Of a stretch of DNA of 64,000 nucleotides, positions 15,197 to 25,285 are shown one piece after another (positions within the stretch are counted from its first letter, which is position 1; each line of letters begins with the position of its first letter). The position numbers were made by a program, and so were the translations under genes. The notes below the pieces were generated by a model. It saw only the letters and a list, made by a program, of their open reading frames with translations, was not told the DNA's origin and ran no database searches. This stretch comes from Agromyces mediolanus (GTDB taxonomy: Bacteria > Actinomycetota > Actinomycetes > Actinomycetales > Microbacteriaceae), in the NCBI RefSeq assembly GCF_014648575.1, contig NZ_BMRJ01000001.1, positions 1,775,608 through 1,839,607 on the forward strand, written 5' to 3'.

Positions 15197-18100
15197 GTGT
15201 ACCTCAAGAGCCTCACGCTCAAAGGCTTCAAGTCCTTCGCCCAGCCCACGAGCTTCGCCTTCGAGCCCGGGGTGACCTGCATCGTCGGGCCCAACGGCTC
15301 CGGCAAGTCCAACGTCGTCGACGCCCTCGCCTGGGTGATGGGCGAGCAGGGGGCCAAGACCCTCCGCGGCGGCAAGATGGAGGACGTCATCTTCGCGGGC
15401 ACCTCGACCCGCGGCCCGCTCGGCCGCGCCGAGGTGAGCCTCACGATCGACAACGCCGACGGCGCCTTGCCGATCGAGTACAGCGAGGTCACGATCTCGC
15501 GCACCCTGTTCCGCAGCGGGCAGTCGGAGTACGCCATCAACGGCGAGCAGTGCCGGCTCCTCGACGTGCAGGAACTGCTGAGCGACTCCGGGCTCGGTCG
15601 GGAGATGCACGTCATCGTCGGCCAGGGCCGCCTCGACTCGGTGCTGCACGCCAGCCCCGAGGACCGCCGGGGCTTCATCGAGGAGGCGGCGGGCATCCTG
15701 AAGCACCGTCGGCGCAAGGAGAAGACCCTCCGCAAGCTCGAGGCGATGCAGACCAATCTCACGAGGCTCTCCGACCTCGCGGGCGAGATCCGCCGGCAGC
15801 TGAAACCGCTCGGCCGCCAGGCCGAGGTCGCGCGCGAGGCGGCAGGCATCGCCGCCGTCGTCCGCGACGCAAAGGCTCGGCTCCTCGCCGACGAACTGAC
15901 CGGCCTGCGCCGCGCCCTCGAGGAGCACGGCCGCAGCGAGCACGAGCGGCACGCCGAACGGCTCGTCCTGCAGGAGAAGCTCGAGCAGCACCAGGCCAGG
16001 GTCACCGCGCTCGAGCAGACCTTCGAGGGCGACGAGGTCGATCGGGCGCGCTCGCTCGGCTTCGAGCTCGAGCAGGCGCAGAGCGCCCTCCGCGCCGTCG
16101 ACACGCTCGCCCGCCAGCGGATCGCCCTGCTCGGCGGGCAGAGCGAGACGCAGGAGACGGCGCCGACCGTCAGCCGGCAGGACATCGTGCACGCCATCGA
16201 CGCCCTCGAAGCGCTCCGCGACGGCATCGGCACGGCGGCCGCCGAGCTCGACCTCGCGCACGAGGCCACGGGGGTCGCCCGCGCGGCGCTCGACGAGGTC
16301 GACGCCGAGATCGCGAAGCAGAGCGCACTCGTCTCCGCCTACGACCTCGAGCTCTCCAAGCTCGCCGGTCAGGCCGACGCGGCCGCGTCGAAGCTCGCCT
16401 CCGCCCGCGGCGAAGTCCTCCGGCACGGCAATGCCCTCGAGGCGGCCGACGCCCGCCGCACCGCGGCCGCCGCCGCGCTCGCCGAGGCCGAGCAGCAGGC
16501 CGAGAGCGACGACGCCGGCGAGACCGATCTCGACGAGGCGTACGAGCTCGCCCAGGCGGCGGTGTTCGAATCCGAGGCCGAGATCGAGCGCCTCCGGGAG
16601 GAGCTGCACGGGCTCGAGCGCGAGCAGGGCGCCCTGCAGGCGCGCACCCAGGCGCTCTCGCTCGCCCTCGATCAGCGCGACGGCTCGGCCGCTCTCGTCG
16701 CCGCCGGTGTGCCGGGTGTGCGTGGCCTGCTGGCCGAGGGCATGCAGGTGCGCTCCGGCTTCGAGGCCGCGATCGCCGCGGCGCTCGGCTCGCTCGCCGA
16801 CTCCGTGCTGGTGGACGACCGGGATGCCGCGTTCCGCGCCGTCGCCGCGGCGGCGGACGGCGATCTCGGGCGCGTGTCGATCACCCTCGCCGACGCGGGC
16901 GGCGTCCCGGCCGCCGCCGCGCCGCCGGACGTGCCGGGGCTCACGCCGGCCGCCGAGGTCGTCACGGCGCCGTCTGGCGTGCGTGCATTGCTCGCGGAAG
17001 TGCTCGTCGCCGACGACCTCGACGCGGTGCGCGCCGCGGAGCCCGCGCTCGCGAAGCTCGATCGCCTGGTGACGGTGATCACCCGCGACGGGACCGTCGT
17101 CGGCCGCTTCGTGCTGCGCGGCGGCTCCGGCCGCAAGCAGAGCCGCATCGAGCTCGTCGCCGAGCGAGACGAGGCCCAGAACGCCCTCGACGAGCTGCGC
17201 GGGGCGCTCGAGCGCAGCCGCACCGCCCTGGCCGAGGAGCGCACCGCGCACGAGCAGGCGAAGCAGGTCTCCAAGCAGGCGCTGACCGCGCTCCGTGAGT
17301 TCGACGCCCAGCTCGCCCAGCGTACCGAACGGCTCAACCGGGCCCGGGTGCAGCTCGAGGCGGCCGACGCCGAGCTCGATCGCCTGCGCCAGGCGGCGGC
17401 GAGCGCCGAGGGGCGCGTCGGCGAGGCCGAGACCGCCGCCGAGGCGGCCAAGGCGGCGCACGAGGCGGCGCGCGCGGTGCCTAGGCCCGTGCTCGACGCT
17501 TCGATGCGCGACGGTGCCGTCGCAGCGCTCGACGCCGCGCGCGAACGCGAGGTCGAGGCCAAGCTCGCGGTGGAGACGATCCGCGAGCGGGTGCGCTCCG
17601 AGGAGGCTCGCATCGCCCAGCTCGAGCGCCAGTTCGACACCGAGCAGCAGCAGGCGGTCGAGGCAGCCCGGCGCGCCGTCATCCGTCGGGCCCAGCTCGA
17701 GGCGGCGAGCCGGGTCGCCGAGGCGCTGCCCGCCGCGCTCGCCTCCGTCGACGCCTCCGTCGCCGAGGCTCGCGTCGCGCTCGGCCGGGCCGAGGCCGAG
17801 CGGGCGAGCCGCAACGAGCAGCTGCAGGCTGTGCGTCGCGAGGAGTCCCAGGTGCGCGAGCGCCTGCAGTCGGTCACCGAGGACGTCCACGGCCTCGAAC
17901 TGCGGATCTACGAGAAGAAGCTGCACGCGGCCTCGCTCGCCGAGCGAGCGGAGTCCGAGCTCGGGCTCACCGAAGAGGTGCTCGTCGCCGAGTACGGCCC
18001 GGAGCAGGAGGTGCCTCCGGAGACCGAGGACGGTGAAGCCACCCCGTACTCGCGCGAGGTGCAGCAGCGGCGGCTCGCGCAGGCGGAGCGGAAGCTCGCC

Positions 18101-18715
18101 CAGCTCGGCCGGGTGAACCCGCTCGCGCTCGAGGAGTTCGCGGCGCTCGAGCAGCGCCACCAGTTCCTCACCGAGCAGCTCACCGACCTCGCGAACACCC
18201 GCAAGGACCTGCTGACGATCATCGAGGAGATCGACGGCAAGATGGAGGCCATCTTCCGCGCCGCGTTCGAGGACACCAGGGACGCCTTCACCGAGGTGTT
18301 CCCGGTGCTGTTCCCCGGCGGCACGGGCAGCATCTTCCTCACGAACCCCGACGACCTGCTGAGCACGGGCATCGAGGTCAGCGTGAAGCCGGCCGGCAAG
18401 AAGATCGAGCGGCTGTCGCTGCTCTCCGGCGGTGAGCGCTCGCTCGCCGCGGTCGCACTGCTGATGGCGATCTTCAAGGCGCGCCCCAGCCCGTTCTACA
18501 TCATGGACGAGGTCGAGGCGGCGCTCGACGACGCGAACCTCGGCCGGCTGCTGACCACCTTCGAGTCGCTCCGCGAGGCGTCCCAGCTCATCGTCATCAC
18601 GCACCAGAAGCGCACCATGGAGATCGCCGACGCCCTCTACGGTGTCTCGATGCGCCAGGACGGCGTCTCCGCCGTCGTCGGTCAGCGGGTCCGCGAGGAG
18701 CGCGCGGCGAGCTGA
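15197..18715 (+). CDS. smc: chromosome segregation ATPase SMC
   Basis: SMC is the core of bacterial condensin, which with ScpA and ScpB loops and aligns the chromosome. The 1172-residue protein has Walker A GPNGSGKSN (31-39), a Q-loop region, two long coiled-coil arms and a hinge near residues 495-660 (GVPGVRGLLAEGM and following). The ABC signature LSGGERSLAAVALL and Walker B FYIMDEVEAALDD lie near the C-terminus, followed by the ITHQKRTME switch. The length is normal. The GTG start follows a good ribosome-binding site. Confidence 0.97.
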   Translation: MYLKSLTLKGFKSFAQPTSFAFEPGVTCIVGPNGSGKSNVVDALAWVMGEQGAKTLRGGKMEDVIFAGTSTRGPLGRAEVSLTIDNADGALPIEYSEVTISRTLFRSGQSEYAINGEQCRLLDVQELLSDSGLGREMHVIVGQGRLDSVLHASPEDRRGFIEEAAGILKHRRRKEKTLRKLEAMQTNLTRLSDLAGEIRRQLKPLGRQAEVAREAAGIAAVVRDAKARLLADELTGLRRALEEHGRSEHERHAERLVLQEKLEQHQARVTALEQTFEGDEVDRARSLGFELEQAQSALRAVDTLARQRIALLGGQSETQETAPTVSRQDIVHAIDALEALRDGIGTAAAELDLAHEATGVARAALDEVDAEIAKQSALVSAYDLELSKLAGQADAAASKLASARGEVLRHGNALEAADARRTAAAAALAEAEQQAESDDAGETDLDEAYELAQAAVFESEAEIERLREELHGLEREQGALQARTQALSLALDQRDGSAALVAAGVPGVRGLLAEGMQVRSGFEAAIAAALGSLADSVLVDDRDAAFRAVAAAADGDLGRVSITLADAGGVPAAAAPPDVPGLTPAAEVVTAPSGVRALLAEVLVADDLDAVRAAEPALAKLDRLVTVITRDGTVVGRFVLRGGSGRKQSRIELVAERDEAQNALDELRGALERSRTALAEERTAHEQAKQVSKQALTALREFDAQLAQRTERLNRARVQLEAADAELDRLRQAAASAEGRVGEAETAAEAAKAAHEAARAVPRPVLDASMRDGAVAALDAAREREVEAKLAVETIRERVRSEEARIAQLERQFDTEQQQAVEAARRAVIRRAQLEAASRVAEALPAALASVDASVAEARVALGRAEAERASRNEQLQAVRREESQVRERLQSVTEDVHGLELRIYEKKLHAASLAERAESELGLTEEVLVAEYGPEQEVPPETEDGEATPYSREVQQRRLAQAERKLAQLGRVNPLALEEFAALEQRHQFLTEQLTDLANTRKDLLTIIEEIDGKMEAIFRAAFEDTRDAFTEVFPVLFPGGTGSIFLTNPDDLLSTGIEVSVKPAGKKIERLSLLSGGERSLAAVALLMAIFKARPSPFYIMDEVEAALDDANLGRLLTTFESLREASQLIVITHQKRTMEIADALYGVSMRQDGVSAVVGQRVREERAAS

Positions 18716-18768
18716 GCGACGCGCGGGCGGCGGGGAGCGCTCCCCATTGCCGGATCCCGGCGGATGGC

Positions 18769-18774
18769 TAGGCT
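18769..18774 (+). promoter_or_regulatory. -10 element of lipoprotein gene (leaderless)
   Basis: TAGGCT is followed by 6 nt and ATG at 18781. Confidence 0.6.
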
Positions 18775-18780
18775 GGCCGC

Positions 18781-19455
18781 ATGAGCACCGTCAGCACCGC
18801 ACCTCGTTCCGCGCTCCGCGCCCTCGCGATCGTCGCCGCCGTCGCGGCGCCGCTCGCGCTCAGCGGCTGCTTCCCGATCGACGTGACGAACGCGCAGCGC
18901 ATCGACGGCGGCGGCACGAGCGCGGGCGACGACCCGATCGTCGAGACCGACGCCGCCGAGCTCGACGAGCTCTCCTTCGAGGACGGCGCGCTGCTCACCT
19001 CCGCCTCGACCGCCGAGTGGGCCGACGGGCTCATGTTCGACGACGGGTGGACGCTCACCAGCCCGGACGACGGCAACGGCAACTGGGGCTACACCTCGGC
19101 CGACGGGGCCTGCACGGCCGCCTACTGGCAGGGCTTCATCGGTGACGTCGACACCAGCTCGGGCGACGACCGCATCGCCACCGACGAGATGCTCGCCGTC
19201 GTGTTCGGAGCCACCGCGGCCGAGGTCGGCGAGGTGGCGGTCGACGGCGGCTTCGCGCTCGGCGTGCCGGGCAACGACGACGTCGACACCCGCTACGTCG
19301 TGGGCGACGACGGCACGGTCCAGTGGGTCGTCGCCGGACGCGCCCTCGCCCAGCCCGGGCTCGGATTCACGCTCACGATCGACTGCACGGGGCAGGACCC
19401 GGAGGCTGTGCTCGACGCGCTCAACGAGCTCTCGGCCATCGCCGTGGTGCCTTGA
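18781..19455 (+). CDS. hypothetical lipoprotein
   Basis: This 224-residue protein has an N-terminal lipoprotein signal ending LALSGC (Cys30), so it should be lipid-anchored on the outer face of the membrane. The mature part is very acidic, with Asp/Gly-rich loops, and has two further Cys (in DGACTAAYW and IDCTGQD) that could pair. It contains a WGYTS segment and no known catalytic motif. It sits between smc and ftsY with its own leaderless promoter, and nothing ties it functionally to either. The family was not recognised. Confidence 0.7.
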   Translation: MSTVSTAPRSALRALAIVAAVAAPLALSGCFPIDVTNAQRIDGGGTSAGDDPIVETDAAELDELSFEDGALLTSASTAEWADGLMFDDGWTLTSPDDGNGNWGYTSADGACTAAYWQGFIGDVDTSSGDDRIATDEMLAVVFGATAAEVGEVAVDGGFALGVPGNDDVDTRYVVGDDGTVQWVVAGRALAQPGLGFTLTIDCTGQDPEAVLDALNELSAIAVVP

Positions 19456-19495
19456 GCGCACTCGGCGCGTGCTCCGACGGGCATCGCTGAACGAA

Positions 19496-19501
19496 TAAGC
19501 T
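19496..19501 (+). promoter_or_regulatory. -10 element of ftsY (leaderless)
   Basis: TAAGCT is followed by 6 nt and ATG at 19508. Confidence 0.55.
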
Positions 19502-19507
19502 CGACGC

Positions 19508-20383
<876 letters not shown>

Positions 20384-20405
20384 GCGCGGAAGAGAGGGGC
20401 GCGAC

Positions 20406-20894
20406 ATGGCCACCGAGCACGACTACTTCGGCGTCGTCGGGGACTACTGGTCGGAAGACGTCGAGTACGCGGATCAGCGGGTCGAGGTCGTCCTGGATGC
20501 CGAGGGGGAGTCCGCCTCGACCGCGGCCCTCGACGCGGCAGCCACCCTCGTCGGCGAGCTCGAGCTCGTCGACGACGAGCTCCGCGGCGCCTTCGTCGGC
20601 CAGCTCGACTCGGGCTCCTCGCCCGTGGTGCGGTTCCTCGACACCCTGCTCGACGCCGATCTCGAGCAGGCGGAGGACATCGAGGCCGCGATCGGGCGCG
20701 AATCCGGCGACCGACAGGTCGACGCGCTGCGCTCGCTGAGCCTCGTGCGGGTCGATCTCCGCCCCGAGGCCGACGGCGATGGCGAGCCCTTCGCCGAGTT
20801 CGAGTACGGCCTCGCGCCCGACGACACCGACGAGCGGCTCGTCGCCGTCATCGACGTCGCTCGCGAGATCGTCGACGTCCGTTTCGAGGGCTGA
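20406..20894 (+). CDS. DUF2004-like protein between ftsY and ffh
   Basis: This is a 162-residue very acidic soluble protein beginning MATEHDYFG. It has no signal peptide, membrane helix or catalytic motif, and its C-terminal half ends in alternating strand-like sequence with FAEFEYGL. Genes of this size and composition, usually labelled DUF2004, occur between ftsY and ffh in Microbacteriaceae. The function is unknown. It starts 22 nt after ftsY with a GAGAGGGGCG Shine-Dalgarno region, so it probably shares the ftsY transcript. Confidence 0.6.
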   Translation: MATEHDYFGVVGDYWSEDVEYADQRVEVVLDAEGESASTAALDAAATLVGELELVDDELRGAFVGQLDSGSSPVVRFLDTLLDADLEQAEDIEAAIGRESGDRQVDALRSLSLVRVDLRPEADGDGEPFAEFEYGLAPDDTDERLVAVIDVAREIVDVRFEG

Positions 20895-20940
20895 GCCGGG
20901 CGCGGCGCCGCGCTGGCCCGCGAGGTCCAGGGCATCCCGA

Positions 20941-20946
20941 TAGAAT
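20941..20946 (+). promoter_or_regulatory. -10 element of ffh
   Basis: TAGAAT is followed by 9 nt and the ffh ATG at 20956. No Shine-Dalgarno sequence is present, so the transcript would be leaderless or carry a 1-3 nt leader. Confidence 0.6.
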
Positions 20947-20955
20947 CGGCCTGTT

Positions 20956-22539
20956 ATGGCTACCTTCGGAACCCTGTCTGACCGCCTCGCCGACACCTTC
21001 AAGCACCTCCGCACGAAGGGCAAGCTGTCGGCCTCCGACGTCGACGGCACCGTTCGGGAGATCCGTCGGGCGCTGCTCGACGCCGACGTCTCGCTCGACG
21101 TCGTCAAGCAGTTCACCGCTCGCGTGCGCGAGCGGGCGCTCGGCGACGAGGTCAACAAGGCGCTGAACCCCGCGCAGCAGGTCGTCCAGATCGTCAACGA
21201 GGAGCTCGTCGGCATCCTCGGCGGTCAGCAGCGGCGCCTCCAGTTCGCGAAGAACCCGCCGACGGTGATCATGCTCGCCGGCCTCCAGGGCGCGGGCAAG
21301 ACCACGCTCGCCGGCAAGCTGGCGAAGCACCTCGTGAAGGAGGGGCACACGCCCATCCTCGTCGCGAGCGACCTCCAGCGCCCGAACGCCGTGAACCAGC
21401 TCCAGGTCGTCGGCGGCCAGGCCGGCGTCCCCGTCTACGCGCCGGAGCCCGGCAACGGCGTCGGCGACCCGGTCAAGGTCGCGAAGGACGGCGTCGCGCA
21501 CGCGGCTCGCGCGCAGCACGACGTGGTCATCATCGACACCGCCGGTCGGCTCGGCGTCGACGCCGAGCTCATGAAGCAGGCCTCGAACATCCGCAAGGCG
21601 ACGAACCCCGACGAAGTGCTGTTCGTCATCGACGCGATGATCGGTCAGGACGCGGTCGCCACGGCGAAGGCGTTCCAGGACGGCGTCGACTTCACCGGCG
21701 TCGTGCTCTCCAAGCTCGACGGCGACGCGCGCGGCGGCGCCGCGCTCTCGGTCGCCTCGGTCACCGGCCGGCCCATCATCTTCGCCTCGACCGGTGAGGG
21801 GCTCGACGACTTCGAGCCGTTCCACCCCGACCGCATGGCGAGCCGCATCCTCGACCTCGGCGACATCCTCACGCTCATCGAGCAGGCGCAGCAGGCCTTC
21901 GACGAAGAAGAGGCGATGAAGGTCGCCGAGAAGCTCGCGAGCGAGCAGTTCACGCTCGAGGACTTCCTGAAGCAGATGCAGCAGCTCCGCGGCGCCGGCT
22001 CGATCAAGAAGATGCTCGGCATGCTGCCGGGCGCCGGCGGCATGAAGCAGCAGCTCGAGAACTTCGACGAGCGCGAGATCGTGCGCACCGAGGCGATCAT
22101 CCAGTCGATGACGCCGGCGGAGCGCAAGAACACGAAGCTCCTGAACGGCTCGCGCCGCCTCCGCATCGCGAAGGGCGCCGGCATGACGGTCACCGACGTG
22201 AACCAGCTCGTGCAGCGCTTCGAGCAGGCCGCGAAGATGATGAAGACGGTCGCGCGCGGCGGCGTGCCGCAGATCCCCGGCATGGGGCCGATCCCCGGCG
22301 CCGGCGGCTACGGCGGCGGCAAGCGGCAGTCGGCCAAGAACAAGAAGAAGTCGGGCGGCTCGCGCTCGGGCAACCCGGCGAAGCGGGCGGCCGAGAACCA
22401 GGCCATCGCCGAGGGCCGTCCGGTCGCCGGCAACGCCGAGGAGCCGAAGGGAGCCGGGTTCGGCCTCGGCGGCGCGAAGGCGCCGACCCCCTCGGCCGAC
22501 GACCTGGCGAACTTCCAGAAGCTGCTCGGCGGCCGCTGA
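20956..22539 (+). CDS. ffh: signal recognition particle protein Ffh
   Basis: Ffh is the SRP GTPase that binds 4.5S RNA and signal sequences. The 527-residue protein has the N domain, G domain motifs GLQGAGKTT, DLQRPNAV, DTAGRLG and SKLDGDARGG, then the Met-rich M domain with the RNA-binding RRLRIAKGAG segment. A long Gly/Lys/Ala tail follows (after about residue 455), longer than in E. coli. Its 3' end stops 3 nt from the convergent YbdK-like gene. Confidence 0.97.
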   Translation: MATFGTLSDRLADTFKHLRTKGKLSASDVDGTVREIRRALLDADVSLDVVKQFTARVRERALGDEVNKALNPAQQVVQIVNEELVGILGGQQRRLQFAKNPPTVIMLAGLQGAGKTTLAGKLAKHLVKEGHTPILVASDLQRPNAVNQLQVVGGQAGVPVYAPEPGNGVGDPVKVAKDGVAHAARAQHDVVIIDTAGRLGVDAELMKQASNIRKATNPDEVLFVIDAMIGQDAVATAKAFQDGVDFTGVVLSKLDGDARGGAALSVASVTGRPIIFASTGEGLDDFEPFHPDRMASRILDLGDILTLIEQAQQAFDEEEAMKVAEKLASEQFTLEDFLKQMQQLRGAGSIKKMLGMLPGAGGMKQQLENFDEREIVRTEAIIQSMTPAERKNTKLLNGSRRLRIAKGAGMTVTDVNQLVQRFEQAAKMMKTVARGGVPQIPGMGPIPGAGGYGGGKRQSAKNKKKSGGSRSGNPAKRAAENQAIAEGRPVAGNAEEPKGAGFGLGGAKAPTPSADDLANFQKLLGGR

Positions 22540-22542
22540 GGC

Positions 22543-23694
22543 TCAGCGCCGCGCCGCGTCCATCCCCGAGCGCAGCTCGTGGGCCAGATGCGCGACGACG
22601 GCCTTGAGATCTCCGGCGTTCGCCTCGGCGACCTGCAGCTGACGCTGGGCGCTCGCGCCCTCGGCGACCATGCGGGTCACCCCGGCGAGTTCCGCGCTGC
22701 AGCCGAGCCGTTCGGCGACGGGGGAGAGGCGCTCGACCAGCTCGAGCAGGTCCTCGGCGACGGGGCGCTCGGTGCCCGAGGCATCCGTGATCACCACGGC
22801 CTGCAGGCCGTACCGGGCGGCGCGCCACTTGTTCTCCCGGCTGAACCAGGGCTGCAGCACCGTGAGCGCCTCGCCGTGGTCGAGGCGGGTGCTCATCCAC
22901 TCGACGAGGCACTGCACGAGCGCCCCGATGGCGCCGAGCTCCCGAGCGGTGGAGACACCGTCGCAGACCCGCACCTCGACCGTGCCCCAGCGGGGCGACG
23001 GGCGGATGTCCCAGCGCACCTCGCTGTGGTCCTCGATGACCCCGGTGCGGCGGAGATCCTCGACGTAGCGCTCGTAGGCGGCCCAGTCCGGCAACGGGTA
23101 CGGGAGCCCGGCGGTCGGCAGCTGCTGGAACATCAGCGCCCGGTTGGACGCGTAGCCGGTGTCCACGCCCGCCCAGAACGGGCTCGATGCGCTGAGCGCC
23201 TGCAGATGCGGGAGGAACGTGAGCAGGCCGTCGAGGATGGGCAGCGCCTTGTCGCGGTCCTCGATGCCGACGTGCACGTGCACGCCCCAGATCATCATGT
23301 TGCGGCCCCACCAGCGGGTGCGCTCGATGAGCTTGTGGTACCTCGGCTTGTCGGTGAGCTGCTGGTCGTACCACTGGCTGAACGGGTGGGAGCCGCTGCA
23401 GATCAGCTCGTAGTCGCCGAGCTCCTCGACGACGGCGCGCACCTCGGCGAGCTGGCCCTCGAGATCGGCGACGGCGGCGGGCACGGTCGCGTGCACGCTG
23501 CTCACGAGCTCGACCGTGTTCGTCAGGAGCTCCGAGGTGATGAAGGGGTGCTGTCCGCCCGGACTGATCGAGTCGAGCAGCTGCAGCGCCCGGTCGGCCA
23601 CCGAGGCGAGCTCGCCCGTCTCCCGATCGACGATGGCGATCTCCCACTCGAGGCCGACGGTCGAACGGGGGGAGTCGGCGAACTCGATTGGCAT
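22543..23694 (-). CDS. YbdK-type carboxylate-amine ligase (glutamate-cysteine ligase 2 family)
   Basis: This 383-residue ATP-dependent carboxylate-amine ligase belongs to the GCS2/YbdK family. Visible signatures are STVGLEWEIAIVD at the N-terminus, GSHPFSQW, the WWGRNMMIWGVHVHVGI block, SSPFWAG and VEVRVCDG. E. coli YbdK has weak gamma-glutamylcysteine ligase activity, and actinobacteria use mycothiol rather than glutathione, so the true substrate here is open. The ATG at 23694 has GAAAGG upstream on the minus strand and a CATGAT box 35 nt away. Confidence 0.88.
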   Translation of the reverse strand: MPIEFADSPRSTVGLEWEIAIVDRETGELASVADRALQLLDSISPGGQHPFITSELLTNTVELVSSVHATVPAAVADLEGQLAEVRAVVEELGDYELICSGSHPFSQWYDQQLTDKPRYHKLIERTRWWGRNMMIWGVHVHVGIEDRDKALPILDGLLTFLPHLQALSASSPFWAGVDTGYASNRALMFQQLPTAGLPYPLPDWAAYERYVEDLRRTGVIEDHSEVRWDIRPSPRWGTVEVRVCDGVSTARELGAIGALVQCLVEWMSTRLDHGEALTVLQPWFSRENKWRAARYGLQAVVITDASGTERPVAEDLLELVERLSPVAERLGCSAELAGVTRMVAEGASAQRQLQVAEANAGDLKAVVAHLAHELRSGMDAARR

Positions 23695-23729
23695 GGGCGG
23701 CCTTTCTCGGGACGGATGCCGTGCGGCCC

Positions 23730-23735
23730 ATCATG
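23730..23735 (-). promoter_or_regulatory. putative -10 element of the YbdK-type gene
   Basis: Minus-strand CATGAT lies 35 nt before the ATG, leaving room for a short leader with GAAAGG. Confidence 0.35.
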
Positions 23736-23829
23736 ACACGGCCGGTGCCCCCGGCCGCACGTACGACGCCGCATGACGGGGACCCGATCGACCGTGCGCA
23801 CACTCGCGGGCGACACGGCGCCGCTCTGG

Positions 23830-23859
23830 TTCGCGGCGGCCGCCCGGATCTGGCAGAAT
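23830..23859 (+). promoter_or_regulatory. rpsP operon promoter, matching the rplS promoter
   Basis: TTCGCG (23830-23835), an 18-nt spacer and CAGAAT (23854-23859). The segment GATCTGGCAGAATAG is identical to that in the rplS promoter, suggesting coordinated control. About 120 nt of leader precede rpsP. Confidence 0.6.
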
Positions 23860-23983
23860 AGGCGGTTGGACCGCCGCCCGACCCTCTATCAGGCCGTGGT
23901 CCGCCCATTTCGAGCTTCCGCCGGGTGTGCACCCCACGCTCCAGGCGATCGGTTCAACTCTCGTTACATCTTCCAGGAGAATC

Positions 23984-24415
23984 GTGGCTGTCAAGATCCG
24001 TCTCAAGCGGCTCGGCAAGATCCGTGCCCCGTACTACCGCATCGTCGTCGCCGACTCGCGCACCAAGCGCGACGGTCGTGTGATCGAGGAGATCGGCAAG
24101 TACCACCCCACCGAGGAGCCCTCGTTCATCGAGGTCGACTCGGAGCGCGCCCAGTACTGGCTCTCCGTCGGCGCGCAGCCGACCGAGCAGGTCCGGGCCA
24201 TCCTCAAGCTCACCGGCGACTGGGGTCGCTTCAAGGGCGACAAGGACGCCGTCTCGACCGTCAAGGTCGCCGCGGCGAAGGAGGCCTTCGTGGCCGACGA
24301 CAAGAAGAAGCCGGTGCTCAAGCCCAAGGCGGAGAAGCCGGCCAAGGTCGAGGAGGCCCCCGCGGCCGCCGAGGCCGAGGCCCCCGCCGACGAGACCGCG
24401 ACCGACGAGGCGTAA
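23984..24415 (+). CDS. rpsP: 30S ribosomal protein S16
   Basis: This 143-residue small-subunit protein begins [21 protein letters not shown], the standard S16 N-terminus, with [16 protein letters not shown] following. After about residue 100 it has a Lys/Ala/Glu-rich tail that is longer than in E. coli S16 and common in actinobacteria. The GTG start follows a CCAGGAGA Shine-Dalgarno sequence. It heads rpsP-khpA-rimM-trmD. Confidence 0.97.
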   Translation: MAVKIRLKRLGKIRAPYYRIVVADSRTKRDGRVIEEIGKYHPTEEPSFIEVDSERAQYWLSVGAQPTEQVRAILKLTGDWGRFKGDKDAVSTVKVAAAKEAFVADDKKKPVLKPKAEKPAKVEEAPAAAEAEAPADETATDEA

Positions 24416-24419
24416 CGTC

Positions 24420-24656
24420 TTGCTCAGGTCCGCGCTCGAGCACCTCGTCAAGGGCATCGTCGAACACCCCGACGAGGTGAAGGTCGTCTCCGCGTCGAGC
24501 GCACGTGGCGAGGTCCTCGAGGTTCATGTGAACCCCGAGGACCTCGGCCGCGTCATCGGACGCGCCGGCCGCACCGCCAAAGCGCTCCGCACCGTGGTGA
24601 CCGCCCTCGCGGACGGTCGCCGTGTCCGGGTCGACGTCGTCGACACCGACGCCTGA
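24420..24656 (+). CDS. khpA: KH-domain RNA-binding protein KhpA
   Basis: This is a 78-residue single KH domain with the GxxG loop in VIGRAGRTAKAL. Proteins of this family bind RNA broadly, and with KhpB/EloR influence translation and cell-wall growth in Firmicutes. The only sensible start is TTG at 24420, 4 nt after the rpsP stop. This gives the usual N-terminus MLRSALEHLVKGIVEHPDEV and implies translational coupling. rimM begins just after its stop. Confidence 0.9.
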   Translation: MLRSALEHLVKGIVEHPDEVKVVSASSARGEVLEVHVNPEDLGRVIGRAGRTAKALRTVVTALADGRRVRVDVVDTDA

Positions 24657-24657
24657 C

Positions 24658-25269
24658 GTGGCGCGCGACAAGCGCCCCCAGCAGTTGCGGGTCGGGCGCC
24701 TCACCAAGGCCCACGGGCTGAAGGGCGCCATCAAGCTCGAGCTCTACACGGACGACCCCGAACGGCGGTTCGTCCCCGGAGCCGAGTTCTCCCTCCAGGT
24801 GCCTGCCGAGTCCCCGTGGCACGGCAAGCACCTGGTCTTCCGGGAGCTCCGCTGGTACAACCAGCAGCCGGTCGGCTTCTTCGACGGCGTCGACGACCGC
24901 ACCGCGGCCGAGACGCTGGTCAAGGCGATCCTCTGGGTCGACATCGATGAGGCCGCCGAAGCCGCCGACGCCGAACCGGACGCCTGGTACGACCACCAAC
25001 TCGTCGGACTCGCCGTGCTGCGCGACGGCGTCCGCGTCGGCGAGGTCGCGCACGTCGACCACCTGCCGGCGCAGGACCTGCTCGTCGTCAAGACCGCGTC
25101 GGGCGAGGTCATGGTGCCGTTCGTCGCCGCGATCGTCCCCGAGGTCGACCTGGAGGCGGGCACGCTCACGGTGACGCCGCCGGCCGGGCTCTTCGAGGAG
25201 CTGCCGGACGACGCCGAGCCGGCGCCGCGCGACGCCGAGGCATCCGCTGACGGCGACGACGCGGACTAA
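24658..25269 (+). CDS. rimM: ribosome maturation factor RimM
   Basis: RimM assists assembly of the 30S head by binding S19. The 203-residue protein has [21 protein letters not shown] at the N-terminus (RimM domain) and a PRC-barrel half with QLVGLAVL and [18 protein letters not shown] short acidic tail follows. The GTG at 24658 directly follows the khpA stop (one base between), in the conserved operon. Confidence 0.95.
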   Translation: MARDKRPQQLRVGRLTKAHGLKGAIKLELYTDDPERRFVPGAEFSLQVPAESPWHGKHLVFRELRWYNQQPVGFFDGVDDRTAAETLVKAILWVDIDEAAEAADAEPDAWYDHQLVGLAVLRDGVRVGEVAHVDHLPAQDLLVVKTASGEVMVPFVAAIVPEVDLEAGTLTVTPPAGLFEELPDDAEPAPRDAEASADGDDAD

Positions 25270-25270
25270 C

Positions 25271-25277
25271 GAAGGAG
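25271..25277 (+). promoter_or_regulatory. Shine-Dalgarno sequence deciding the trmD start
   Basis: GAAGGAG lies 8 nt upstream of the ATC at 25286, ideal spacing for initiation there. The next in-frame GTG (25328) has no such sequence at a suitable distance. Confidence 0.65.
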
Positions 25278-25285
25278 ACGGGGCC

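Noticed and set aside
15158-18604. Minus-strand open frame of 1148 codons opposite smc
   Set aside because: The translation is Leu/Arg/Gly-rich with no motif, lies wholly opposite a certain smc gene and is the usual by-product of GC-rich codons; no promoter or ribosome-binding site.
18731-18744. Palindrome GGGGAGCGCTCCCC after smc
   Set aside because: No loop worth the name and no T-run; not enough for an intrinsic terminator.
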